Positions 35,157 through 45,500 of a stretch of DNA of 64,000 nucleotides are shown here, piece by piece. This DNA is from Undaria pinnatifida (lineage: Eukaryota; Sar; Phaeophyceae; Laminariales; Alariaceae). The notes under the pieces are model-generated. The model ran no database searches. It was not told where the DNA came from and worked only from the letters and a program-made list of their open reading frames with translations. The DNA lies in the NCBI GenBank assembly GCA_012845835.1, contig JABAKD010000021.1:5748386-5812385 (forward strand), read 5' to 3'. Numbering within the stretch: position 1 is the first letter of the stretch; each line of letters opens with the position of its first letter. A program made the translations under genes and the position numbers.

Positions 35157-37120
35157 CGTTCCATCCCGTCTACAAATAGACTTTCCGCCTTCCCCTCCCA
35201 TTCCCGCCCCGCGGTGAGCAATGGAAAACCTTTTTGCCACACCTTCGCTCGGGAAGACCCAAAATGTTTTCCAGCTGTGGCGTGGTACCCGGTTTCCGCC
35301 TTGTACCGACCATGCCCTCATTACCGCGCGTACCATTCGATATTTTGGTTTCTATTTGCGTTTTTGCTAAGTTTTCCGTGGCTTCTGCGGTCGTGCATGC
35401 CGTTTTGGAACCGCTGCCTTTGTTAACCTTACTCCCGTGGCCCGCCTAACCGTTTGGTTTACGCACGCATTGTGGTTTTCGCACACATGTCCTTACTTTT
35501 TGTGAACCGCCGCCTTTACCCGCTCATTCGGCGTCTCCCCATACAATACTAACACGTTTACTTGTCTCCTGCCTCTTTTAACTTCTCCACACGCGTCGTA
35601 ATACACGCTGGCACCACGTTGTTTTGTGCTGGTATCATGAGGATTGCGGTGAATGATACCCTACGGTAGTATGTCTCGTATCCCTATTTTACTGTTCTCC
35701 TGACGTCGAACGTCTACTACTACTGCTGCCGCTGCTCTTATGTTGCTGCTCTTGCGTTGTTGCTTTTGTTTGTACTGCTGAGCCACCGTTGCTGCATCTG
35801 TCGCTTCGAATTCCTGCGCAGTATGCACGTGAAGATTGGCAATGCTTGTGACACCCAAACCGGTTTACTCGCTACTGAAACCAACCGCGCCAATGGTTCC
35901 AATGTTTCTCTCTTCGTCCCGATAAATACCAGACTGCAACACATTCTTCTATTTTTAATGTGTTCTCCCACCCGGTACAGAAGCATTTCACTTTTTTTTC
36001 CTTGAAAGATAGCGGCCGTCGGGTTGGCTTTGTCTCAGTCTCTGAACACAAAATTTGTATCTCTTTGGGATGATGAATCAGTACGGACACCTGGTATACT
36101 GATTTCATTGGGTAGAAATAACGGTTTAATGTGAAAACAGCACTCACGGCATTACTACAATGATGAAGTGCTTTCACTTGTAATCTCATCTCCAAGACAC
36201 AACCTAGCCACCAAGCACTCTTGCAACGCGGGAGCGATAGGAAAAGGGAATGCGACGGTTGGCGACTGCGCTGCTCACTGTCACACGGAGGGTCTGTCAG
36301 TGAGCAGGGGTTAAGCTTTACAAGCTCCTTTGGCATCAATGGACAGGTTCACTCCGTTGCGAGAAAGCGTTCGGGTTCTCGTAGAGAATCCAGTTAACGC
36401 GGATTGGAGGAACCGCCCAGTGTAAATCCATGATACCCTTGAAGAAAATAGAAATTAAAGCGAAGTGACCTGTGAATCTCTCTACCAGCCCCTTGCCCAA
36501 TTAGCGCTGCCGTGTCCGCCGTGCCCGTTGCCAATCTTATTCTCTCGTGGATCATCCGCACGGACTGTTTGCGACTATGACGTGACTACCATCCCCATAC
36601 ATCCTCAACCCTGCATAATAACGAGGTGCTGCACGAACTCAAAGCACCAGATCAGAGGGCCACAGATAGACGTGAGGGATCTGGCTCCCTTCAGGATCTG
36701 AAGACTGGAACCCTGCTGTTACAGCTCAACGTACAAAGAAGCAAATAAAACGCAACCGTTGGGCTGACTGCGTACAATACATTTCTGGTAATAAGTTTCC
36801 AGGCTTTCCGTTCCAGCTGTGGTCAGCTCAATAATATTGGATGGAGCAAGCGCCATTGTTAAGATGTTTAACAACCCTCTAGACAATACTGGCGTGAGAC
36901 AAAAAAACGCGGTAGTCCGAGAAGGGCTATCTGACTTTTTGCGGACCGTGAAATTATTCATTTTCGTAGCTGGAACCTCCCGATAGGTCCAATTTTCTAT
37001 AATAATAACGAGATAATTGACTGGTACGTCAGGTTTATTTGTCGAGCGTACCGAGGAGTAAGCCCACCGCATTCGAAAATAATGTGGAGATAGACGTGCG
37101 AATTCCATTCGTTTTAATTC
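35157..37120. other. No firmly supported gene
   Basis: A trinucleotide-rich patch (CTACTACTACTGCTGCCGC) lies at about 35715-35770. Minus-strand frames of 155 (35872-36339) and 129 codons (36719-37108) are open. Neither contains a motif I recognise. Confidence 0.4.
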
Positions 37121-37124
37121 ACGT

Positions 37125-37450
37125 ATATCGTCTTACAGCATCTTACGTTCGTCTTAGCGCGTCTTAAACTCGTCCTATCACGTCTTAGATTTGTCTTGGT
37201 ACGTCTTAGATTCGTCGTGACACGTTTATTTCACTTATTTCGCCCGAGAGCATGTTACGTTCGCCGTAGCGCGTCTTAGGTTCGTCTTAATAATTGCACG
37301 TCTTAGGGCCGTATTGGGAGTCTTAGATTTGTCATGGCACGTGGTATATACTTGTCTTGGCGCGTATTAGATTTCTCTTCGCACGCTTTTATAGATTTGT
37401 ATTGGCGCGTCTTAGACACGTCTTGGAACGTCTTGATTTCGTCTTCAATA
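37125..37450 (+). repeat. 11-bp minisatellite CGTCTTAGATT
   Basis: The words CGTCTTAG, TCGTCTTGG, CACGTCTTAGA and GCGCGTCTTA recur about every 11 or 22 bp with divergence. The 151-codon frame starting at 37334 overlaps this tract and is doubtful. Confidence 0.8.
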
Positions 37451-37942
37451 ACAGGTACTGAGAACAAGGAATATGTCAAAAAACAACAGACGTCAGTAGC
37501 AGTAGTATTTCGGGACAAACTCATTAGTAGACTCTTTGTAAAACGTACCAAGTACCTGGCAACTGTCATCTACAAGACCCAGATTCCTGATATTGCCAAA
37601 TATGTTGAGGTACGGCCTCGAAAGGCCTGTAATTATTGGAGTTGTGAGAAATTGGCCGGATTTCGTACGATAAGGTTGGCGTTGTCTATTCGGGATGGTC
37701 GGGAACTACAACGGATCCGTTCTCGGGAGCCATCCGGGGCTTTGATGGAATGTAATGAACCTACGTCTCTACTAAGGCTAAGAAAGTGAGTACTCTCCGC
37801 GAGGACCTGCTCAATTGGCAGACCAAGGCAAGACAATCTGTGTCCGCGCCCAATACCCTTACACGTAACTGCTGCGTGTAAAAAAAAGCAAAATATACAA
37901 TACACAAAAGAGCACTACTTCAAAACATGGTATTAATAAAAA

Positions 37943-38300
37943 ATAATACACTCCAGCTGTGAGATCGAAGATTTTGTCGAAACTCATCTTTGCAAGCTGT
38001 GTGTGATACTCCGATCTCGCGTATTACGGGTTGTTTGTCCTCGTTAAGGATGTACGTCGGCGACCTCCCTTGGAACTAGAGTGTAGCTATAAGGGTCAAC
38101 AGGGTGTTGTTAGTCAGTCTGTGCGCGGAAATTGTAGAACCCGTTTTTGAGGGGGAAAAACTCTGACAGCTGTGAAAGGAAATGCACCAGTTTATCAAGT
38201 GAATCCTGCAATTCTAAGTGCAGGTGAGGGGAGGGGGGAGGAGTTTACGACGTGGGGCACTGGTTGTGATCAGGAGGGAGCGGGGGGGGGGGGGGGGAAT
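37943..38300 (+). repeat. Dispersed repeat family R1, copy 2
   Basis: Begins AATACACTCCAGCTGTGAG and follows the order described for the first R1 copy, through CAACAGGGTG, AGTCAGTCTGTGCGCG and GTGATCAGGAG, to a poly-G run (about 38281-38298). Closest by eye to the copy at 57082. Confidence 0.9.
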
Positions 38301-39100
38301 CAACTTTAGGGCGCATAGATGTAGGGGTTTGCATTACGTATGGTGCTAAGTCTAGGCCATGTTGCGGGTGGTGGGGATGGAGTGGGCGTTGGGGAGGGGC
38401 CGGGCGTGAATTGAAGCAGCGGCATTGATGGCTCTAGGAAAATAATGAGGTGATATCAAGTGCGTGGAAGTGTTTATTACTTTGTCAGGTTTCAACGATA
38501 GGTTGGGCGTTTGAGCAAGAGGGAGAGGGGGGGGGAACGAGGGGGGGCGGAGGGGTCACTATTATATCTCGTATATGCGTACGAACATTATGTACCATGA
38601 GTATCATCCTGTTGTGCACATGTACATATGTGAGGTAATGATTGAGTACGCGCTCGTATAAAATGCTCTTTTGTAGTTGGTATTTGACGAGGCACATTAT
38701 GGAGCAGCACGGAGACGTACATGTTTATAACTGTCATTCAGAAAGCGGACGACCTCCGATTTCACTGTGCGGGGCGGTGTACTTGGATGGCGCGGTGTGG
38801 TGGTGATGCTGTGGCGAGTCCTTTACTTGTGTCGGCTTGAAGGGATTGGGCGGCGTGTAACTATTTCCCAAAATGTATTTCAAATGCCCATTATGCTTGA
38901 AATTAAACGCCATATCATCAGCGAAAATCCGGGCAACCGGGTTCAATGCCCCCGGTAACAGGTAAAAACGCTTTGGGAGCGGCGCCTTCACCGGCTTAGT
39001 CCCACAAATCCTTCCACCTGAAGTGCCATGTATATTTCAATTTTTAGGGTTTTGAGCTGTTTATTAGGTTTTTGTACATATGTTTTATTAATCGCGAGAA
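38301..39100. other. No gene seen
   Basis: G-rich patches at 38360-38400 and 38520-38555. Frames below 90 codons only. Confidence 0.5.
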
Positions 39101-39107
39101 GGCGTCG

Positions 39108-39298
39108 ACCCACCCTAACCCCAACCCTAAGCCTCAATTTAACCCTGGCCCGAACCCCAACCCCAACCCCAACCCTAACCCCAACCCCAACCCTGACCCA
39201 AACCCTAACCCCAACCGTAACCCTAACCCTAACCCTAACCCTAACACGAACCCCAACCCTAACCCCATAACCATAACCATAAACCTAACCCCAACTCT
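39108..39298 (+). repeat. Interstitial telomere-like (CCCTAA)n tract
   Basis: Mixed CCCTAA, CCCCAA and variant hexamers over about 190 bp, corresponding to TTAGGG-type repeats on the minus strand. At least four perfect consecutive units occur near 39217-39243. The flanks are non-telomeric. Confidence 0.85.
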
Positions 39299-39644
39299 AG
39301 GGCTCCGATCCGAGCGCGGTTTCGCCTTGCGGTCTGGAAAAGCCAGTGAAAATTTTACGGACCACCTCAAACATCGAAATATATTTGGTACCACTTTATC
39401 TGGTATGCTTTGTGGGGTAAGAACACCGCAAACGCTACTGCTTTGGGACGCGAAAATAGAAGGCTCGGAACGGAAAAGTTAGAGTCATCGATCAAACCGC
39501 TGTTCTCGGTTTGTTTGCACAGCTTTGCGGTGGTCGTATCGATCCCCTAAAGGTCGTCATTTCTATGATACGCCTTACGCTGCGCTTGTAATATTTTTCA
39601 GCACGAGTGTAAGACGTGCCAAGACGCGATATAGAAAAAATGAC

Positions 39645-39835
39645 GCAGTTAAGGAACTTGTAAGGTATTAGTCCCGTTTGATCAATTTCGAAAAGATAAC
39701 CAATAGCTTACCCAAACTACGCCTTACAGCACTCTCCCCCCCTGAAACGGCGGGATAGCAGGTCGGCCGGATATACGGGGTGAGCTTTGAATATCCGTGC
39801 GGTTCCATTTCCTGGGGATACCGGGGACAGTATTT
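39645..39835 (+). repeat. Terminal-repeat-like sequence, copy A
   Basis: Homologous by eye to the sequence at 42318-42485. Shared words: TTAAGGAA/TTAAGAAA, G.TATTAGTCC/GTGTTAGTCC, CACTCT, GAAACGGCGG, CGGTTCCATTTCC/CGGTTTCATTTCC. It may be an old LTR fragment. Confidence 0.5.
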
Positions 39836-39884
39836 TTCAGGGATTTTCACGGATCGGGTAAAATCTCGCTGGTCGGGTCTGGTC

Positions 39885-40165
39885 GGGTTGGGTCAGCTGA
39901 CCCGACCCGAAAGGTGAGAATTTCGAGACGTCTTGACCCGACCCGACCCGACCCGACCCGCGAGAATTTCAAGACGTCTTGACCCGACCCAACCCGACCC
40001 GCGAGACTTTCGACACGTCTTGATCCGATCCGACCCGACCCGCGATATTTGAAAAACCTTCTGACCCGACCCGAAACGACCCGCCACGATTCGGGTGACC
40101 CGCGAGATACGAGTTTCATGCGGGTCAGGCCGACTTGACCCGTGACGTTTCTCACCGGTCAAAGT
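39885..40165 (+). repeat. GACCC-rich minisatellite, array 1
   Basis: Units of about 55-60 bp: (GACCC)n followed by GCGAGA.TTTC.A.ACGTCTT. At least four diverged units. The same unit recurs at 41195-41505. Confidence 0.85.
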
Positions 40166-40419
40166 CGAAAAGTCACCGGTCAACGCATGTATACCTCGGT
40201 CGGTTGGTTGGTTCTTGGCCCCTCGTACGTTGCCCAGTATGTCGTGTTCTCTGGGTTTATTACCGGCATTGTTTGCAGCTGATGATTATGTAATGTGGGG
40301 TGCGCGCGAAAAATAGGAATGAATCCGCAACCCACATGCATGGGCATATGCCCGTACCGCTAGACCACCGCGTCGACTCGACGAACGACCCGACGGGCGA
40401 GCTAGTTATAAGTTATAAG

Positions 40420-40935
40420 TGCAATCTTCGGTCCCGGCAAGCCGCTTCGCTGAGCCGCCTCCGGCAGCAAGCCCACAACTGGGGCGGTGGATCTGTCGGC
40501 AGGGGCTGCGATCCGCGAAGATGAGTTGCCTGCTGTTGGTGCTTGCTGCTGCCACGGTGCTGCTGCTGCTGTGCTGCTGCTGCTGCTGCTGTTTCGACGA
40601 CGACTGTGCTGTTCTAGATTTTTTACGTTTGGTAACATTTCGTACTGGTATGATAATTCTCGAGCTAGCTGCTACTACTGCTCTATCTATCTCAAATCTG
40701 TGCAGTCTCCAGCCCCGGCAAGCAGCCTAGCTGAGCCGCCTCCGGCAGCAAGCCCACAACTGGGGCGGTGGGTCTGTCCGCGAGGGCTGTGATCCGCGAG
40801 AAACCGGGGTCTGCTGCTGCTGCTTGGTGCTGCCAGTGCTGCTGCTGCTGCTGCTTTGATGACGACTGCCCTTCCTTGCCTTTTTACGTTTGGTCATATT
40901 TCGTACTGGTATGACTGTAATGTTACTGCTGCTGT
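40420..40935 (+). repeat. 281-bp tandem duplication with CTG runs
   Basis: CCCGGCAAGC starts at 40433 and 40714. Both copies share GAGCCGCCTCCGGCAGCAAG, a (CTG)n run (about 40549-40592 and 40815-40857), TTTTTACGTTTGGT and CATTTCGTACTGGTATGA or its variant. No gene is evident. Confidence 0.88.
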
Positions 40936-41194
40936 TGCTTCGACTTCAGCAGGTACGGGATTCGCGGCACACTGCTGTATGCTTTGGTACGAGTAGCTAG
41001 GGGTACTGCCTGGTGATTGTTCTGCACGCTGTGATGACATATGATCGGTGCACCGGCACGAGGGAGGCAGCAGATAGAAATGCTTGTATTTTATTTCCGA
41101 CCCGCGGGCCAGACCCGCAGAGCGCCTGCACGGTATCAATGGCTGTCAGCTGTATTTTGAAAAAGGCGGATTCACGGCCAGATCCGCGGGTTTG

Positions 41195-41505
41195 ACCCGC
41201 GGGTCAGCCCGAAAAACCTCGCCGGTCATTATGGCTTAACCCGCGAAGAGATGCGCATCTCGGGGTTCATGACCCGACCCGACCCGCGATATTTCGAGAA
41301 CCCCTTGCGCCGACCTGATCAGACGCGCGAGATTTTGGAACCTCTTGGCCCGACCCGACCCGACGCGACCCGTGAGATTTTGAAAACTTCTTGACCCGAC
41401 CCGACCCGACCCGTGAGATTTTAAAACGTAATGACCCGACCCGACCAGACCCGCGAGATTTTAAAACCCCCTTGACTCAACCCGCGGACCGGGTAAGAAC
41501 CCGTG
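41195..41505 (+). repeat. GACCC-rich minisatellite, array 2
   Basis: (GACCC)n blocks alternating with GCGAGATTTT.AAAC words, as in array 1. The two arrays flank the 281-bp duplication. Confidence 0.85.
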
Positions 41506-41561
41506 AAAGGCCCTGGTACTTTTCAGGTTCGACATGGTGAAGGTCTGAAAAATTTTACTAT

Positions 41562-41605
41562 TGTGGATAGTGGGATTCGAACCCACGACCCAAAAAACCT
41601 ATAGG
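41562..41605 (-). other. tRNA T-arm-like fragment
   Basis: On the minus strand GTGGG-TTCGAAT-CCCAC forms a perfect T arm with a B-box core, followed by TATCCAC. No matching acceptor 5' strand or anticodon arm is found upstream, so this is a tRNA fragment or tRNA-derived repeat, not a gene. Confidence 0.4.
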
Positions 41606-41631
41606 CTGTCGTGGACGCCTCTTGTTGAGGA

Positions 41632-41893
41632 ATTGGTTGGGTATTAGTATGTTTGACCACTGGCAAATAGTTAACCAATTCCTTACACCCAAGCTAATCC
41701 TTAGAACAACGTGCCTCTCTCTGAAAATCGGATTAGGACATATTTGGAGACATGTCTCTTACAAGACTGTGTGAAAAAATATAATAAAGAAAAATCTACA
41801 GATTATATCGCTCGGTTTATACAGTTCAAGACAGAAGTGTAAGGACTGTTAAATTATTCGTGTGAACCCGGAAGGTTCTCATATTTCAATCTC
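41632..41893 (+). repeat. Terminal-repeat-like sequence, copy B
   Basis: Starts TGTTGAGGAATTGG and shares the GGTATTAGT...GTTTG...GTTAAC layout with the sequences at 39645 and 42318. A TG start and a CTCA end near 41893, followed by TTTGGTAT, would suit a solo LTR. Support is weak and the family is unknown. Confidence 0.3.
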
Positions 41894-41921
41894 ATTTGGT
41901 ATTTAACAATTGTGTACACAA

Positions 41922-42030
41922 CCCCAGCTCCGGTGGTTACTCTTGAATACTACTGGCGTTGGCCATCGAATTCGATTCCCACCGTGGTGGGATCTTGACA
42001 TTAGTTGAAAAAAAAAAGCAAAAAAAGCAT
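41922..42030 (+). repeat. SINE-like tRNA-derived sequence
   Basis: AGCTCCGGTGGTTA (41926-41939) resembles a tRNA box A. ATTCGATTCCC (41970-41980) resembles box B, at tRNA-like spacing. An A-rich stretch (about 42005-42027) follows. This is a candidate SINE head; no second copy is in the window. Confidence 0.35.
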
Positions 42031-42317
42031 CAACTACTGAGAGTGCCTAGTAGCGGGGCTAGGTACAACTCGACACGAGTCGACGAAGGGAAGAAGATGA
42101 TGACTTCTTCTCTCGAAAAATATGAAGGCATGTGCCGAAGTCGGCAGGGAGGAGGAGGGCCCGCTCTGTGCCCCCGGATCTGAGTTGGTACTGGGAGGGA
42201 GCACAAGAGGAAAGTAGTGCGAGAATGAAATAAATGGGATGGAGATTAAAAGAATTAACGACATGAACGTAAACATTCACGGAATGTTGGTGTATTGGTA
42301 CGAGTGTGCGTCACCTG

Positions 42318-42500
42318 TGTTAAGAAATTAGTGGGGTGTTAGTCCGTTTGGCTTCTTGCGAAACGTTAACTAACAGTTTCCCTCAAATATGCATTATAAC
42401 ACTCTTCCTCTCGGAAACGGCGGCATACCAGGCAGGCCGAATATTTTGGCGGACCTGTCGACATCCAAGCGGTTTCATTTCCCGAAAACATCAAGTGAAC
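42318..42500 (+). repeat. Terminal-repeat-like sequence, copy C
   Basis: Starts TGTTAAGAAATTAG and is homologous to the sequence at 39645. It sits just upstream of the gag-like part of the fossil retroelement and could be part of its 5' end, though no matching 3' copy was found. Confidence 0.4.
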
Positions 42501-42526
42501 GAGAGGCAGTGAGGAGGGAGGGTTGA

Positions 42527-45500
42527 GTGGGCGCGAACTCGCATGCGAACCCCGTATGGCGCTCGCAGCGCGTAGGTCTGGACAAGGCTAGATCGGCACG
42601 TGGGACGGGTGCTGGTGCGACTGATGCACTCACCGGTGCGGGGACTTGTGGCTCTTCCACCACGGTGGTGAAGGAGGAGGATCCCGCTCTGAACAACAGA
42701 GGGCCGCTGGCAAGTCACGGTAGCCCCGCACTCCCTGAGAGTGGTCCGCGGGAGGACGAGCTTCAGGGTATATGTTTAGGCGGCCCGGTGGTGCCTCCAA
42801 AGGGGGCTGCGGCGTTTCCGTACCCCGCGCTCTCTACAAGCGGGCCTAGGGTTGGGCGGATCGCTTCGAGGGAGCAAGAGGGTAGAGAGGAGACGTCCAC
42901 GGTATCGGAGGCAAGGTTGCATCACCAAATCGATGTGTACGATGAGACTGATGTGGGGGACGTTTCGTCAAAATTCCGAGCTGACGATGTTCCTTTGCTT
43001 CCCCCCCCGCCCATGCCATTCCGTCATTTCTCGTCCTTGTCTACCGCTGTTGCCCGCCCCGGCCTAAAGTATGCAGCCGCCGTTTGCAAAGCCGTGGAGA
43101 TCGCCCCCGCCTCTGCTGTCCAGCGGGGGGGGTGTTACAGGGAAAATAAGCAACGACGACGAGGAGCCGTCTCCCGAGCTCCCCAACATCGCGTCGTCCC
43201 ACGAAGACCAGGAGGCCAAGGTATGAACGGAAGTGGTTGCATCTGTGACGACGTTGGGATCGGGGTTAAGTTTCTTATAAAAAAATGTGTGCCAACTGGT
43301 ATTGCACTCCTTTTGTCGGGCGCATGTGTAGCAACTGCCGCGGGACCCGGGGGGGCGATCGCTCCCATTGGAGCGCAGCCACCGGTAGAGGCGTATGCGC
43401 GCACTGTCCCATTCCGCTCGCTCATGTACCATGATGATGTAAAACTGGCAAAAACGCTGCAGGAAGAAGAGTTCGAGGGGGTCGCACGGGCGGCTGCCCG
43501 GACGCATCAAGACGTAGAACGTGACGCCGAAGTTGCTGCATCCATCGAAGACGAATATATCAACGAGGTCACCTCGCTCGCGCCTGCTTATCTTTCTGCT
43601 GCACCCAAGCTGAACTCTCGTACGACCCAGGAATTTGGGGCAACCGATTGCGGCATTCGCTGACCCATCCCCGGGCGACCATGAAACCTTAAAAATCGTT
43701 TTCGAAGAACCACGAGCAGGGAGGATCCCCAAGACGCCCACAATGGCGGAGAGGGATTATGAACAAAGTATGCAAGAGACGGACGCGCTCCGCAACCAAA
43801 GGGACGAGTCATCAAGAAAAGGGGAGGAGCACCTCCGAGTCGTCGAGCAACAGCGAGTGGTACGTCAAGCTGCTCAAAACGCCTCGACGCTATCCGGGTG
43901 GAACGGAGGAAAAGGAATTCAAGATACAGGTCCTCAATTGCCGCAGTCGAGTAGGAGATTCTGGCCAGCGACCAAACCTCGGCAGAAGCAGAGCGGGGTG
44001 TCAAGCTCGAGGGGGAGAGGACCCGTGAGGCCGAAGGCCTGCTAACAAAAAGACGGGTGGATCGGGAGCAGTTCTGCTCCTTCTTCGTATTGGAAGATGA
44101 CAGTCGCCTCACCCAAGCCGACACCGTAGCCGTATGACCCCGAGCACCCGACGTTTATGGATACCCTAAGCCGGGGGCCGGGCGCACCCACGGTTGGAGC
44201 CGTCATAGGCGCGAACGGGTAAACCTCTCAAATAAACCTCCCAAGAACTGCGGTGGCTGTACCCAGGTTTATTTAGCTCCGTCATCGAGGAGTTCGCCCC
44301 CGACACGGTTGTCACCGGACGCGGGACCAACGGAGGGGGTGTCGGCAGTCGCGGCGTTAGCGACCCGGGTACAGGTCCTGGAGGCGGTCACGGCGGGTAT
44401 GGCGCCGAGGGCAGGGACACCAGGCAGTACCACGGACGCGGAGGAGGGGACACTGGCGACGTCGCTGGCACGTGTGGCGGAGGCAACGGGGGGAACGGCG
44501 GCAATCGCGACTAGGGACACCATGGTCAAACCAAAGCACACCAGCAGGACGGGGGTCGCGGTAACGGTGGTTGGGGCGGTCGGGGGAATAATGGAGGCGG
44601 CGGCGCTTTCACGGCCACAGGGGCGCACACCGTGACAACAGCAACCAACGGAATCGTCATAGGTACGACGTATAGTCAAATCTGAGTGACGAGGAGGGTC
44701 TGCGCGATAGGAACGCAGTCACCACGACCGGCGCGCCACAGTTAGAAACGGCGGGAGGGGGGGTGACAGCGCGACTAAAACTCAAAGAATCAAACGTGCA
44801 AATGCCCGTTTCGACACCAATGTATTGATCGCCCTACCCTGCATCCCTTTGTGTTCTGACTTCAACGTACCAGTACTCGTACACTTCACGTCTTCTTTGC
44901 GAAATGCCATTGGAAGTGTACGAGTAGCGTGCTATGATTTAGAACAGGTTGCCTGGACCAGAGGCTGGGAGAAAGTTTCAGAACGACATGTCCTCTGTCC
45001 CGTGCGCGCGTCTTCTGCACAGGCGGCTCCGACGAGGACTCTGGTCACGGACGCGTTTGCACGGGGTGGCAAGCTACTGGATATGGGTCAGCACGGTCAA
45101 GAAGTGTGAAATCACACTTTGCGTGCGCTGAGTCAGGGTTTGAGCCGGGCCTCTCCGGCGGCTGGAATGCTGGCCCTTCAAACTCTCGTAGTTCCGCATG
45201 GAACACCCTTCTCGGTATACCAGGGAGAGCGAGGACTGTTAGTGTCCAATTTCAGGTGTTCTGGCCAAGTCGCACCCGACGACGGAACCATGCAGCTTGC
45301 TATTAAGACTAGTATAGATAAACAGTTCGCGTCCCTGAGTGCACATAACTTTTCGGGCCGAAACATGCCCACGGTACCATTTTCAGATGTGGACGAACTC
45401 CTGCCCGCGCTGGATGACCTCTCACTAAACCAGACGGTAGCGAGCCACTCGACTCGTATCCGTGTGGGGGTCGTGTGGGGGATAACCAGATGGTAATGTC

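Noticed and set aside
34689-35426. Open frames of 164-245 codons across the (CCCGT)n array
   Set aside because: The encoded pentapeptide repeats come directly from the microsatellite and the flanks show no domain.
35872-37108. Minus frames of 155 and 129 codons as genes
   Set aside because: No recognised motif, no splice evidence, and such lengths are expected by chance in 64 kb of six frames.
39028-39482. Frames reading through the telomere-like tract
   Set aside because: Asn-Pro and Leu-Thr repeat peptides are translations of CCCTAA-type hexamers.
41562-41665. A complete tRNA gene on the minus strand
   Set aside because: The T arm is perfect, but no acceptor stem pairing or anticodon arm can be drawn.
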